Positions 8,597-17,646 of a DNA stretch of 64,000 nt are shown in pieces (the stretch's first letter is position 1; every line of letters begins with the position of its first letter). The notes under the pieces are model-generated. The model was not told the DNA's origin, made no database searches, and saw only the letters and a program-made list of their open reading frames with translations. A program made the position numbers and the translations under genes. Source of the DNA: an uncultured Pedosphaera sp. (GTDB lineage Bacteria; Verrucomicrobiota; Verrucomicrobiia; Limisphaerales; Pedosphaeraceae). Location: positions 37,594 to 101,593 of the forward strand of contig CAIXFN010000072.1 of the NCBI GenBank assembly GCA_903918755.1, in the 5' to 3' direction.

Positions 8597-9784
8597 TCAG
8601 TAAACGGCCAAACCCGGAACCAGTCTTTGGGTAATCGGTGTTCCCAAGCCGGTTACCTCGTCATACTTCGGGGTGGCGCTGAAGCCGCCATTGCTGCCGC
8701 TGGTCACATCGTTGAAGAAATATCCATAAAGGGAAGCCCCGAGGGAATTGAGGCTGCCCGCCATTTGGTACAAAGGTTTGTCGGTGCCGGAAAGCCGGGA
8801 TTTTTTTGCGGCCACCCGTTGTTCATTGGCGAGCGCCACCACCGCTCCCCACATCGGGCAACTGGCGCTGGTGCCACCGACTTGGAACCAGCCCTTCTGC
8901 CCGCTGTAGGCGGTGGTGTCATAGACGGTAACACCGGTATTGGGATCGGCCACCATGGCGACGTCCGGCACCGAACGGCCCGCGGCGCTTTGCCAGCCAT
9001 TTTGATAAGCCGGCCGGGCGAAATAGGCGCTGAAGCCGCCGCCGCTGCCCGCCCAACCCACTTCGGGAGCGATCAAATTGCCGTTGGCATCCACATACAA
9101 ACTGGTGCCGCCCACCCCGGTCACGTTGGGCGAAACGGATGGCCAGATGACGCCGGATCCGTTGTCACCCGAGGAGGCAAAAAACGACACGCCCGTCTTG
9201 GTAAAATGGGATTCGTAACTGCTTTCCGTGGAGAATTCCGCAGCGCCCCAACTCATGGAGACAATGTTGGCTCCGGCCTTGACGGCGGAATCCACCGCCG
9301 CAACCAGGGCCGACAGGCTGGCGGAGCTGGCGACCGCGAGGATGATTTTAGCCTTGGGTGCCAGAGCGTGGGCCCATTCCACATCCAGGGAGGTCTCCAG
9401 CGCCCAGCCCGCATCCACCCCCAACTTGCCGTTGGGAGTAATGATTTGAATGGTGGTGGTGGGAATCCCAAATCGGGTGCTGAACACGTTGAGGTCGTTT
9501 TGAATCGTCGGGCTGCCATAGGCATCCACGATGGCGATCACCTGGCCGGCGCCGCCGTTGGTCATTTGGTCCAGTCCATAGGCGTGACGGATCTGGAAGG
9601 GGACATAGCCCACTGGGGAAGTGGACGCCATGGGGTGGATATGCAGCGGGGGGCGCGCCTCAATATTAATGGTCGGACCGTCTTGATCGTCCGAATCGCG
9701 TTGCGCCAGAGCCGGAATCGTGACGAAACACACGGCCAGCGCGTTAAGGGTAATAAATATGCTTTGGACTTTTTTGGTAAGCAT
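8597..9784 (-). CDS. Secreted sedolisin-type serine-carboxyl peptidase (family S53)
   Basis: The start at 9784 (MLTKKVQSIF) gives a clean signal peptide ending ALA-Q near residue 28; an upstream 29-residue extension in the same frame looks non-coding. The protein is 395 aa. The family's catalytic set is visible: Glu130 and Asp134 in ALETSLDVEW, the oxyanion Asp207 in SSGDNG, and the nucleophile Ser306 in GGTSASCP. C-terminal Asp/Gly-rich segments (near FNDVTSGSNGG) fit the S53 calcium site. The roughly 170-200-residue pro-kumamolisin propeptide of most bacterial sedolisins is missing; only about 35 residues separate the signal from the mature fold. It probably degrades extracellular protein at low pH. 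It is a single-gene unit. Confidence 0.88.
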   Translation of the reverse strand: MLTKKVQSIFITLNALAVCFVTIPALAQRDSDDQDGPTINIEARPPLHIHPMASTSPVGYVPFQIRHAYGLDQMTNGGAGQVIAIVDAYGSPTIQNDLNVFSTRFGIPTTTIQIITPNGKLGVDAGWALETSLDVEWAHALAPKAKIILAVASSASLSALVAAVDSAVKAGANIVSMSWGAAEFSTESSYESHFTKTGVSFFASSGDNGSGVIWPSVSPNVTGVGGTSLYVDANGNLIAPEVGWAGSGGGFSAYFARPAYQNGWQSAAGRSVPDVAMVADPNTGVTVYDTTAYSGQKGWFQVGGTSASCPMWGAVVALANEQRVAAKKSRLSGTDKPLYQMAGSLNSLGASLYGYFFNDVTSGSNGGFSATPKYDEVTGLGTPITQRLVPGLAVY

Positions 9785-9898
9785 GATGTCAGTGTTGTTT
9801 TTAAAGGTTTCGAACTGATTTCTGTTTATTTCGTCTCGATTATGATGCATGGACAGGTCCGGCTTAGACAAGCAATATTGATGCCATAACTGCTTTTA

Positions 9899-9985
9899 TT
9901 CAGCGGATCATAATTCCCGCCAAGCCGCCAAGGCGTTGTGAAGGTTCCGCCGCGGCGAGCCCGGCGGGAATGCGCTGGCAGCCGC
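9899..9985 (+). repeat. Dispersed repeat family A, copy 1 (short)
   Basis: The 41 bases from 9939 match 11611 onward with about two differences, and homology continues leftward to about 9900 with small gaps. The core folds as a hairpin (CCGCCG ... CGGCGG). This is the only structure I see in the 9785-10509 gap; no credible gene lies there. Confidence 0.7.
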
Positions 9986-10500
9986 GGCGAAACCAGTTCA
10001 GCGGTTTCGAAAGGGGGCAAAAATCGGTCGAACGATTTTGGCCGCTCCCGCCCCAGTACAACTCGCAAAAGTGCGGAACGACGGAGCTGCGCCGGCAGGC
10101 TTGCAGGCCATTTCCCTTCCCCATTGCGTTCGCCACATCAGGGCTACCCAATTTGTGCGTGGAAGGTCGGAAATCGCCCGATGCAAGAAAGGCGAGCCGG
10201 ATTCTTGGTCGTTATCTGCCGAAAGGGACGCACCCCTTAGGGCAAGGCAAACAATTGGGGGAATCCCCAATGGCCAATTTTGGGGGCGGGGTTCAAAATG
10301 ACCCCGGGTGAAAAATGGTTAAAATCCTCGAAATGCACAAATTATCCCACCATTCGGTCCCGAAAATTACTCTCGCGCAATCGTCCGCCTGGGAAGCAAC
10401 GCTCAACCCGGCCCTTCGCGGGATTTGTTTAGGTCACGTATTTTTACGGCAGGGATGGCGGAATAAACGGTTCGATTGATGGCAATTCAAGCAAATTTTT

Positions 10501-10504
10501 GGAG
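10501..10504 (+). promoter_or_regulatory. Ribosome binding site deciding a GTG start
   Basis: GGAG lies 5 bases before the GTG at 10510. No other start in the frame has comparable support. Confidence 0.6.
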
Positions 10505-10509
10505 ATCTT

Positions 10510-11613
10510 GTGGCTCTATCACTAAAATCGGAATCTGGCTCGGAAAAATCCCTGGAATCGAAACTCGAACGCGCCATAACCACCGCCGTGGAGCGCATTC
10601 AAAACGAAGGGGACAGACGGAAGTCCGAGCTGATGGCGGCTTTCGCGGAGGAAAGAGCGGATGGTTTTAAACAATTCCAGGCCGCGGCTGATTTGCAGAT
10701 GCGTCAGGTGGCTTGGGATTACAACCGGATTCTTAAATGGACGGGTCTGGCTTTGGCAGTCATCGCCTGTCTAGCCACTCTGCTAGGGATCAAGGCTTAT
10801 TTCGAATGGAAGCCAACGACGAGTAGGTCCGTCACTTTGCCGACCGCGCAAGCAGCCCCCAAAGCTCAACACACTTCCGACATTATCATGGCCAGGCCGT
10901 TGGCGGCTGCCCGCATACCAGACCAGGTGACGTTGAAAGCAATCGAAGACGTTACCATGTCCGAGCACCCACTGAGCGATGCCCAATGGAGATTTGTGAT
11001 TGTTCCGGCCCTGGCTGCGATTTCCAATGATCTAGTGCTTGTGGAGTATGAAATAGCGCAGACCCAGACACACCTCTCCGATATCCAGGCCAGCCGGGAT
11101 TTTATGCTTACCGTACTGAGCGCCCTGAGTGATGATCGAGACGCTTATGAAAGGCTTTTTCAGTTGAGTCGCGACGCCAGCTCACCTTTCCGAAAAGCGG
11201 CCGACGATGCCTACCGAAAAATTTGCTTAACGGATTCACGATTGGGCGAAGTCATCCAGGTTGCCATGGCCGATAGCTGGAGGAATGCCGCGGATGCCAG
11301 ATATTGCGACTTGCGGGCCTATTCCAAGCACTATGCAACTTGCGCCACCGCCAGCCAAAAAGTCAAGCTGATCGTGGATGTATGTCACCGCAAAGACATC
11401 TGCAACAATGATAAAATCTCCTGGTTTATGGACATTTATGCCCGGGACAAGAGTCTCGCGGTGGTGGCGACGGTTGGTCGGCTGGTTCATGCTGAGCCCG
11501 GCGCCGATTTTGAGCCGCTGGCCATCCCGGAAATTTTGGATTGGTGGTCAAGCAACAAGGGGAAATACAGCGGGCCGGATCATACTTCCCACGAAGCCGT
11601 CAAGGCGTTTTGA
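10510..11613 (+). CDS. Single-TM protein of unknown function with N-terminal coiled coil
   Basis: I do not recognise this 367-aa protein. Residues about 10-65 are charged and heptad-like (LERAITTAVERIQNEGDRR, FAEERADGFKQFQ), predicting a coiled coil. A TM helix follows at about 76-97 (WTGLALAVIACLATLLGI), then a soluble alpha-helical region without known motifs that has several Cys. The GTG start is set by GGAG 5 bases upstream. The last codons (SHEAVKAF) and the stop lie inside repeat A copy 2, so the C-terminus may have been created or trimmed when the repeat arrived. The gene is bracketed by repeat A copies 1 and 2. Its codon use looks less GC-rich than its neighbours, which would fit transfer. 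Confidence 0.6.
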   Translation: MALSLKSESGSEKSLESKLERAITTAVERIQNEGDRRKSELMAAFAEERADGFKQFQAAADLQMRQVAWDYNRILKWTGLALAVIACLATLLGIKAYFEWKPTTSRSVTLPTAQAAPKAQHTSDIIMARPLAAARIPDQVTLKAIEDVTMSEHPLSDAQWRFVIVPALAAISNDLVLVEYEIAQTQTHLSDIQASRDFMLTVLSALSDDRDAYERLFQLSRDASSPFRKAADDAYRKICLTDSRLGEVIQVAMADSWRNAADARYCDLRAYSKHYATCATASQKVKLIVDVCHRKDICNNDKISWFMDIYARDKSLAVVATVGRLVHAEPGADFEPLAIPEILDWWSSNKGKYSGPDHTSHEAVKAF

Positions 11614-11762
11614 AGGTCCCGCCGCGGCGAGCCCGGCGGGAATGCGCCGGCGGTTTAAGGGAGATAGCGTCAGCCCATCTTAGCCACTGCCGGGCCCAGG
11701 GGCCGGAAGCGGCCAAAGAGTGCGCGAAGAGTTAGAAAATGCCGGGCGATTCCAATGGTTCG
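11569..11762 (+). repeat. Dispersed repeat family A, copy 2
   Basis: Bases 11611-11762 align without visible gaps to 19626-19777, both running from TGAAGGTCCCGCCGCGGCGA to TTCCAATGGTTCG. The left part (11569-11650) matches copy 1. The repeat overlaps the 3' end of the preceding gene and lies just upstream of the multi-PAS kinase. Confidence 0.75.
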
Positions 11763-11941
11763 CCGGCGGCGATCGGGCAAAGCAAGCAGGGGCCAAGATT
11801 GTGCAATATTTGCCTAGCAAACGGCCACCCCAGAAAGCAAAATGGAATCCGCGCGGGGAATTGGACGGGGGGGGCGGGACACGCACTTCACCCGAAACTC
11901 AATCCACCCGGCGAATCAGACTGGTAGAAGGGTCTCATAAC

Positions 11942-14900
11942 GTGAAGCAACCTCCGGCTCCATCCGCAGACGCCGCTTCCCGCCGCAATCTGGTTGCCGC
12001 TCTGGGGATGCTGGTTGCGGGACTGCTCGTCACCGGGATGGTGGTTTTCTATGTCAAGGCGGAGGCGGATGGCGCCGCCCGGCGGAAGTTCGATTTTGCC
12101 AGCGAAGAGATCGAACTCAACCTCACCGCCCGACTCCAGGCTTGCGCCCAGGTCCTGTACGCGGCGGCGGCGCTGTTTGATGCCTCCGTCTCCGTCGAAC
12201 GCGGAGAGTGGCGGACTTTCGTCCAGAACCTCGAGCTGGATCGGCAGTTGCCGGGTATCCAGGGCGTCGGCTTCGTGCAATTCGTCCCCCGGGCGCATTT
12301 GACGGAGCATATCCAGTCGATTCGCCGCGCCGGTTTTCCGGATTATCAGGTCACCCCGGCGGGCGGGCGGGAGAATTGCGCCCCCGTCATTTATGTGGAG
12401 CCGTTCACGAATCGCAACCTGCGCGCCTTTGGCTATGATCTGTTTTCCGAACCCGTGCGGCGCGCGGCGTTGGAGCGAGCCCGGGATCAGCATGCCGCGG
12501 CGCTCACCGGGAAGGTCACCCTGGTGCAGGAAACCAACCAGGGAATGCAGGCTGGCACTTTGATGTTTGTCCCGGTGTATCGTCACGGGCTGCCATTGGA
12601 AACCGTGGAACAGCGCCGCGCCGCGATCCAGGGCTGGGTTTATAGCCCCTACCGAATGGGGGATTTGATGCGCGGCACCTTGCGGGAATGGAAATCGCAG
12701 CCGAAGGATCATCAACTTCATTTCCAGGTTTACGATGGGGACGCGGCCAGCCAGGAATCGTTGCTTTTCGATAGTGAGGAGGCTGGCGTCACCGGGCGTC
12801 CGACCAGCTCTCTGCCGACCCGGTTGTCGGCGCTCGAGTTCGCCGGTCGCCGCTGGACTTTGCGTTTCACGAAACCTGGCGGCCTGGCCGCCTCGGCGGA
12901 TTACGCCAGTGCCTGGATTGCGCTTTGGGGTGGAACTCTGGTCAGCCTGCTGCTGTCCGGGTTGACGCTCTCCCAGTTGGGCACGCGCGCGCGCGCGCAG
13001 CGGATGGCCGAACAATTGACGCAAGAACTCTCGCGTAGCGAGGCCCGGTTGCACCGCTCCGCCCGCACCGGCGAACTCCTGCGCCAGGCCTTGGTGGCGA
13101 TTGACGCCTGCTCCGACCTGGATGCGGCCCTCGATTGCCTGTTGCGCCGAGCCATCGAACTGGCCGGCATGGATGGCGGTGCGGCGTATCGGTTCGAGGG
13201 CCCGGAAGCGGTGCTGAAACATCAATTTGGTTTGCCGCCGGACTTCGTCGCGCTGGTGGCCCGCCGCCCGCTGGATACGGGTTACGTGAATTATGCGCTC
13301 GCGCATCCGAGTGAGCTCATCACCATCAACCAGCAGTTTCCGGACCAGCGGGCGCTGGGGGAGAAGTATGGGTTGCGGCATGTTTATTGCATCGGGCTAT
13401 CCGTGGCGGGAGTTCCCTTTGGTTATGTAAACGTGGCTTCCCGGCGCGCGGAAGCGCCGGAGCAAGGGGACATCGAGGTCATCCGGATCCTCGCTTTAGA
13501 AACGGAAGCCGCGTTTGTGCGCCTGGGGGTGGAACACCGGTTGCGCGCCACGCTCACCGCCATGGCCGAAGGCGTCGTGGTCCAGACCGCCGACGGCAGG
13601 ATCGTGGAGTGCAATCCCGGCGCCGAACGCATCCTCGGCTTGAGCTGCGACCAGATCAAAGGGCGCACCTCGCTGGCCCCGGAGTGGCAAGCCATTGACG
13701 AAGCCGGCCAGCCTTTCCCCGGCGCCGAACACCCGGCGATGGTGAGTTTGCGCACCGGGCGGCCCTGCCGGGACGTGACGATGGGGTTGCAACTGCCGGA
13801 TGTGACACGCCGCTGGATTCTTAGCAATGCCGAGCCGCTGTTCAGCAGTGGCAATTCCCAGCCTTATGCCGTCGTCACTTCTTTCACCGACATCACCGCG
13901 CGAAAGAGCATGGAGGAAGCGCTGCGGGAGACCCAGGCCCAACTCGTTCACGCGATGGACCAGGCCGAGTTGGCCTATTGGGAGATGGACGCGGCCACCC
14001 GGACTTTCACCTTCAATGACCGGTTTTACGCCTTGTATGGCACGACGGCGGAACGCGAAGGCGGCTACCGGATGCCTGCGGAAGTGTATGCCCGCGAATT
14101 TCTGCCCGCCGAGGAGCGGCACCTGGTCCCGGAGGACTTCGCCCGGGTGCTCGCGTGCGCCCAGGATGACTATGCGCGGGAGCACCGGATCATCCGGCGC
14201 GACGGCCAAATCCGCCACTTCGTTGTCCGCATCACCGTGGCGCGCGACACCTTGGGCCGCGTCGTGGGAGCGCGCGGCAGCAATCAGGACATCACCGCGC
14301 GCAAGGAGTTGGAAGAGCAGCGGGCAGAAGCGTTGGATCGCCTGCAGAAAATCGCCAGCCGGGTGCCCGGTGTGGTTTACCAGTATCGCCTTTTCCCTGA
14401 TGGCCGTTCCTGCATCCCCTTCGCCAGCGGAGCGATGGCGGAGGCTTTCCGGGTCAGCCCCGAGGAAATTGCGCTGGATGCCACCCAGGCAATCAATTTG
14501 GTATACCCCGTTGACGCCGCGGGTTTCCTTGCCTCCATGCGGGAATCGGCCCGCGCTCTGAGCCCGTGGCGCCATGAGTTTCGGGCCAAGCTTCCGGATG
14601 GCACCGTGCGTTGGCTGCTCGGCAACTCCCTGCCGGAACGGGAGGCGGATGGTTCCACCCTCTGGCATGGTTATATCACCGACATCACCGAGCACAAGCA
14701 GGCGGAGGCCGCGTTGCGCGAAAGTGAGGAGAAGTTTCGGCTGGCGTTTAGTCATGCCAATGCGGGCATGTGCCTCGTGGATCTGGCCGGAAAGCTTTTG
14801 CGGGTGAATAAAAAAATGGCCGACATTTTCGGCTACCACTCGTCCGAACTGGAGCGCATGAATGTCAACGACCTGGCCCTCCCCGAGCACTCGGGGCTGA

Positions 14901-17641
14901 GCCCGGGTTTTATTCAACGCGCAATTACCGGGGGCGGGGACAACGTGACTTTTGAAAAGCACTACCGTCACCGCCTGGGCCACGTTATTTATGGCGAGGT
15001 TTCCTCTTCTCTGGTGCGCGATGCCCAGGGTGAGCCTTTGTATTTTATCTCCCAAGTCCAGGACATCACCGCGCGCAAGCAAACGGAGGCGGCGCTACGC
15101 GCGAGCGAGGCCAACCTGCATCGTGCCCAGGCGATCGCTCACGTCGGCGATTGGAGTTACGATTTCCAGAACGATCTGGTGTCCTGGTCGCCCGAGGCAT
15201 ACCGGATTTACGGCGTGACCCCGGCAAGCTTCGAACACACGGAAAAAGGCCTGCTCCAATTGGCTCATCCCGAAGACTTGGCGCGGCAAGTCCAGGTCCA
15301 CGAAGCTCTTTTTCAGGGCCGAGCCGTTGCGCCTTACCAGTATCGCATCATCCGGCCGGATGGCGGCGTGCGCGTGGTGGAGGTTATCTCCTCGGACATC
15401 GGGTGCGATGAATCAGGCCAGGTCAGGCGGGTGTCCGGCACGGTGCAGGACATCACCGCGCGTCAGCAATTGGAGGCGCAACGCGAGGAGGCGCTCAGCC
15501 GGCTCCAGAAAATCGCCAGCCGGGTTCCCGGGGTGGTTTACCAGTATCGCTTGTTTCCGGATGGCCGTTCCTGCTTTCCTTTCGCGAGCCCGGGGATTCG
15601 CGAAATCTATCGTGTCAGCCCGGAGGAAGTCGTGGCGGATGCCACCAAGGTATTTAATGTGATTCACCCCGAAGACCTCGCGGGCGTCGCCGCCTCGATC
15701 CAACAATCCGCCCGCGACCTGACCCCCTGGGACCATGAGTATCGGGTGAGATTTGCGGACGGCGCCGAGCGGTGGTTGCTCGGGAGCTCTTTGCCGGAAA
15801 GGGAGGCAGACGGTTCCACCCTCTGGCATGGCTATATCACCGACATCACCGGGCGCAAGCGGATGGAGGAGGCCAAGCGGGAAAGCGAGGCGCAATTCCG
15901 GGCGACTTTTGAACAGGCGGCGGTCGGCATGGCCCAGGTGGAACTGGATGGCGGTTGGCTGCGGGTGAATGACCGGCTCTGCGAAATCACCGGCTATTCT
16001 CGGGAGGAACTGCTGGGCAAAGACTTTCAAGCGATCACGCATCCCGCGGACCTGGAGTCTGACCTCGAGCTGAGGCGCCAGTTGCTATCCGGGGAACTTT
16101 CGACGTGCCGGTTGGAGAAACGGTATATCCAGAAAAGCGGTTCTTTGGTCATCGTCAACCTGACGGTCTCCCTCGTGCGGGATGAATCTGGCGCGCCCAA
16201 ATATTTTGTCTCGGTCACGGAAGACATCACTGTTCGCAAGCGGGCGGAAGAGCAAGTCAAACACCTGGCGGAGGAGTTAAACGTGATGCTCGGGACAATC
16301 ACGGTGGGCGTCATCTTCCTCAAGAACCGCCGGATCCAATTAGCCAATGTCGCGCTAGACCGTATTTTCGGCTATCCTGCCGGTGGATCCGTGGGTTTGG
16401 AAACCGCGGTGCACTACGTCCGCGCGGAGGACAGCCTCCGCATCGGCCGGGAAGGCTATGCCGCGCTGGCGCGCGGCGAAGTCTATCACTGTGAAGTGGA
16501 GATGCGGCGTTTGGATGGCTCCGTTTTCCTGGCCAGTTTGACCGGCCAGGCGATCAACCCCCAGGATCTGGCGGCGGGTTCCATCTGGCAGTTGGAGGAT
16601 ATTTCCGAGCGCAAGCGCGCCGAGACCGCCCTGCGCCAGGCCCGGGCGCATTACCAGTCCCTGCTCGAGACCGCCAGCGACGGCATCCACATTGTCAACC
16701 GGGAAGGCAGGTTATTGGAGGCGAGTCACTCCTTCTATGTGATGTTGGGGTATTCGGCAGAAAATCCGCCGCCCCTGTTCATCTGGGATTGGGATGCGCA
16801 ATGGTCCGCTGCGGAATTGCTTGCCCGCATCCAGGAGCTGCTGCAGGGACCGCTGATTTTCGAAACGCGCCACCGCCGTCGCGATGGGCAAATCATCGAA
16901 GTCGAAATCAACAGCCGGGGGATCGATGTGGATGGCGAGCGGTTGCTTTACGCTTCCGCGCGCGACATCACGAGCCGCAAGCAGGCGGAGGCGGCGTTGC
17001 GCGCTTCGCTGCTCGAAAAAACCGTCCTGCTCAAGGAGGTTCACCACCGGGTGAAGAACAACTTGCAAATCGTGTCCAGCCTGCTGAGCTTGCAACAAAA
17101 CCGCACGCACGACGCACCATTAATGGAGACTCTGGCCAGTACCGGCAACCGTGTGCGCTCCATGGCCTTGATCCATGAAAAGCTCTACCAATCGAAAAAT
17201 CTCGCGAATCTCGATCTCGCGAACTACGTGGGATCGCTTTGCCGGCAGTTGCACAACAGCGCGGGCAGCGTCCAGAACCGCGTCCGGATTGATTCCACGG
17301 TGACGCCGCCAGATCTGGCGGTCGGGCTGGATCAGGCCGTGCCGTGCGGTCTGGTAATCAACGAATTGGTCAGTAACGCCCTGAAATACGCCTTCCCCGG
17401 CGAACGCCCGGGGCGCATCCGCGTGACCTTGCAGCGCTCCCAGCCCCGGGAGATTTTGCTGACCGTGGCGGACGATGGCGTGGGTTTGCCCGTCGCATTG
17501 GATCCGGCCCACACCGCGAGCCTGGGATTGAAGTTGGTGTACCTCCTTGCCGATCAATTGCACGGGACCGTCCGCTTCACGCGAGCCGCCGGCACCGTGG
17601 TGGAAATTCGCTTTCCCTATCCGTCCACTACCATCCCCTGA
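11942..17641 (+). CDS. CHASE-GAF-multi-PAS sensor histidine kinase (HisKA_2 type)
   Basis: The GTG at 11942 (after GAAGGG about 10 bases upstream) is preferred over the open frame from 11720, which runs through repeat A. It gives 1899 aa. Domains in order: TM1 (about 16-38), extracytoplasmic CHASE (about 40-320), TM2 (about 322-344), GAF (about 378-526), nine PAS/PAC units (about 532-1689, each closing with a D-I-T/S-x-R-K-like PAC end), then HisKA_2 with HHRVKNNLQ (His at 1701/1702) and a HATPase_c with the N-box NELVSNALKY and a DDGVGLP G-box. It senses a periplasmic ligand and internal cues and phosphorylates a partner. No receiver is fused; the hybrid kinase 5 bp downstream carries receivers and is the obvious partner. 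PAS units 3 and 6 are near-duplicates. Confidence 0.88.
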   Translation: MKQPPAPSADAASRRNLVAALGMLVAGLLVTGMVVFYVKAEADGAARRKFDFASEEIELNLTARLQACAQVLYAAAALFDASVSVERGEWRTFVQNLELDRQLPGIQGVGFVQFVPRAHLTEHIQSIRRAGFPDYQVTPAGGRENCAPVIYVEPFTNRNLRAFGYDLFSEPVRRAALERARDQHAAALTGKVTLVQETNQGMQAGTLMFVPVYRHGLPLETVEQRRAAIQGWVYSPYRMGDLMRGTLREWKSQPKDHQLHFQVYDGDAASQESLLFDSEEAGVTGRPTSSLPTRLSALEFAGRRWTLRFTKPGGLAASADYASAWIALWGGTLVSLLLSGLTLSQLGTRARAQRMAEQLTQELSRSEARLHRSARTGELLRQALVAIDACSDLDAALDCLLRRAIELAGMDGGAAYRFEGPEAVLKHQFGLPPDFVALVARRPLDTGYVNYALAHPSELITINQQFPDQRALGEKYGLRHVYCIGLSVAGVPFGYVNVASRRAEAPEQGDIEVIRILALETEAAFVRLGVEHRLRATLTAMAEGVVVQTADGRIVECNPGAERILGLSCDQIKGRTSLAPEWQAIDEAGQPFPGAEHPAMVSLRTGRPCRDVTMGLQLPDVTRRWILSNAEPLFSSGNSQPYAVVTSFTDITARKSMEEALRETQAQLVHAMDQAELAYWEMDAATRTFTFNDRFYALYGTTAEREGGYRMPAEVYAREFLPAEERHLVPEDFARVLACAQDDYAREHRIIRRDGQIRHFVVRITVARDTLGRVVGARGSNQDITARKELEEQRAEALDRLQKIASRVPGVVYQYRLFPDGRSCIPFASGAMAEAFRVSPEEIALDATQAINLVYPVDAAGFLASMRESARALSPWRHEFRAKLPDGTVRWLLGNSLPEREADGSTLWHGYITDITEHKQAEAALRESEEKFRLAFSHANAGMCLVDLAGKLLRVNKKMADIFGYHSSELERMNVNDLALPEHSGLSPGFIQRAITGGGDNVTFEKHYRHRLGHVIYGEVSSSLVRDAQGEPLYFISQVQDITARKQTEAALRASEANLHRAQAIAHVGDWSYDFQNDLVSWSPEAYRIYGVTPASFEHTEKGLLQLAHPEDLARQVQVHEALFQGRAVAPYQYRIIRPDGGVRVVEVISSDIGCDESGQVRRVSGTVQDITARQQLEAQREEALSRLQKIASRVPGVVYQYRLFPDGRSCFPFASPGIREIYRVSPEEVVADATKVFNVIHPEDLAGVAASIQQSARDLTPWDHEYRVRFADGAERWLLGSSLPEREADGSTLWHGYITDITGRKRMEEAKRESEAQFRATFEQAAVGMAQVELDGGWLRVNDRLCEITGYSREELLGKDFQAITHPADLESDLELRRQLLSGELSTCRLEKRYIQKSGSLVIVNLTVSLVRDESGAPKYFVSVTEDITVRKRAEEQVKHLAEELNVMLGTITVGVIFLKNRRIQLANVALDRIFGYPAGGSVGLETAVHYVRAEDSLRIGREGYAALARGEVYHCEVEMRRLDGSVFLASLTGQAINPQDLAAGSIWQLEDISERKRAETALRQARAHYQSLLETASDGIHIVNREGRLLEASHSFYVMLGYSAENPPPLFIWDWDAQWSAAELLARIQELLQGPLIFETRHRRRDGQIIEVEINSRGIDVDGERLLYASARDITSRKQAEAALRASLLEKTVLLKEVHHRVKNNLQIVSSLLSLQQNRTHDAPLMETLASTGNRVRSMALIHEKLYQSKNLANLDLANYVGSLCRQLHNSAGSVQNRVRIDSTVTPPDLAVGLDQAVPCGLVINELVSNALKYAFPGERPGRIRVTLQRSQPREILLTVADDGVGLPVALDPAHTASLGLKLVYLLADQLHGTVRFTRAAGTVVEIRFPYPSTTIP

Positions 17642-17646
17642 ATTCT

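Noticed and set aside
8627..9889. 420-aa open frame on the plus strand
   Set aside because: Exactly opposite the sedolisin gene, whose catalytic motifs are unmistakable.
11720..11941. N-terminal extension of the multi-PAS kinase
   Set aside because: The frame is open but runs through repeat A and lacks a credible RBS; the GTG at 11942 sits just before the first TM helix.
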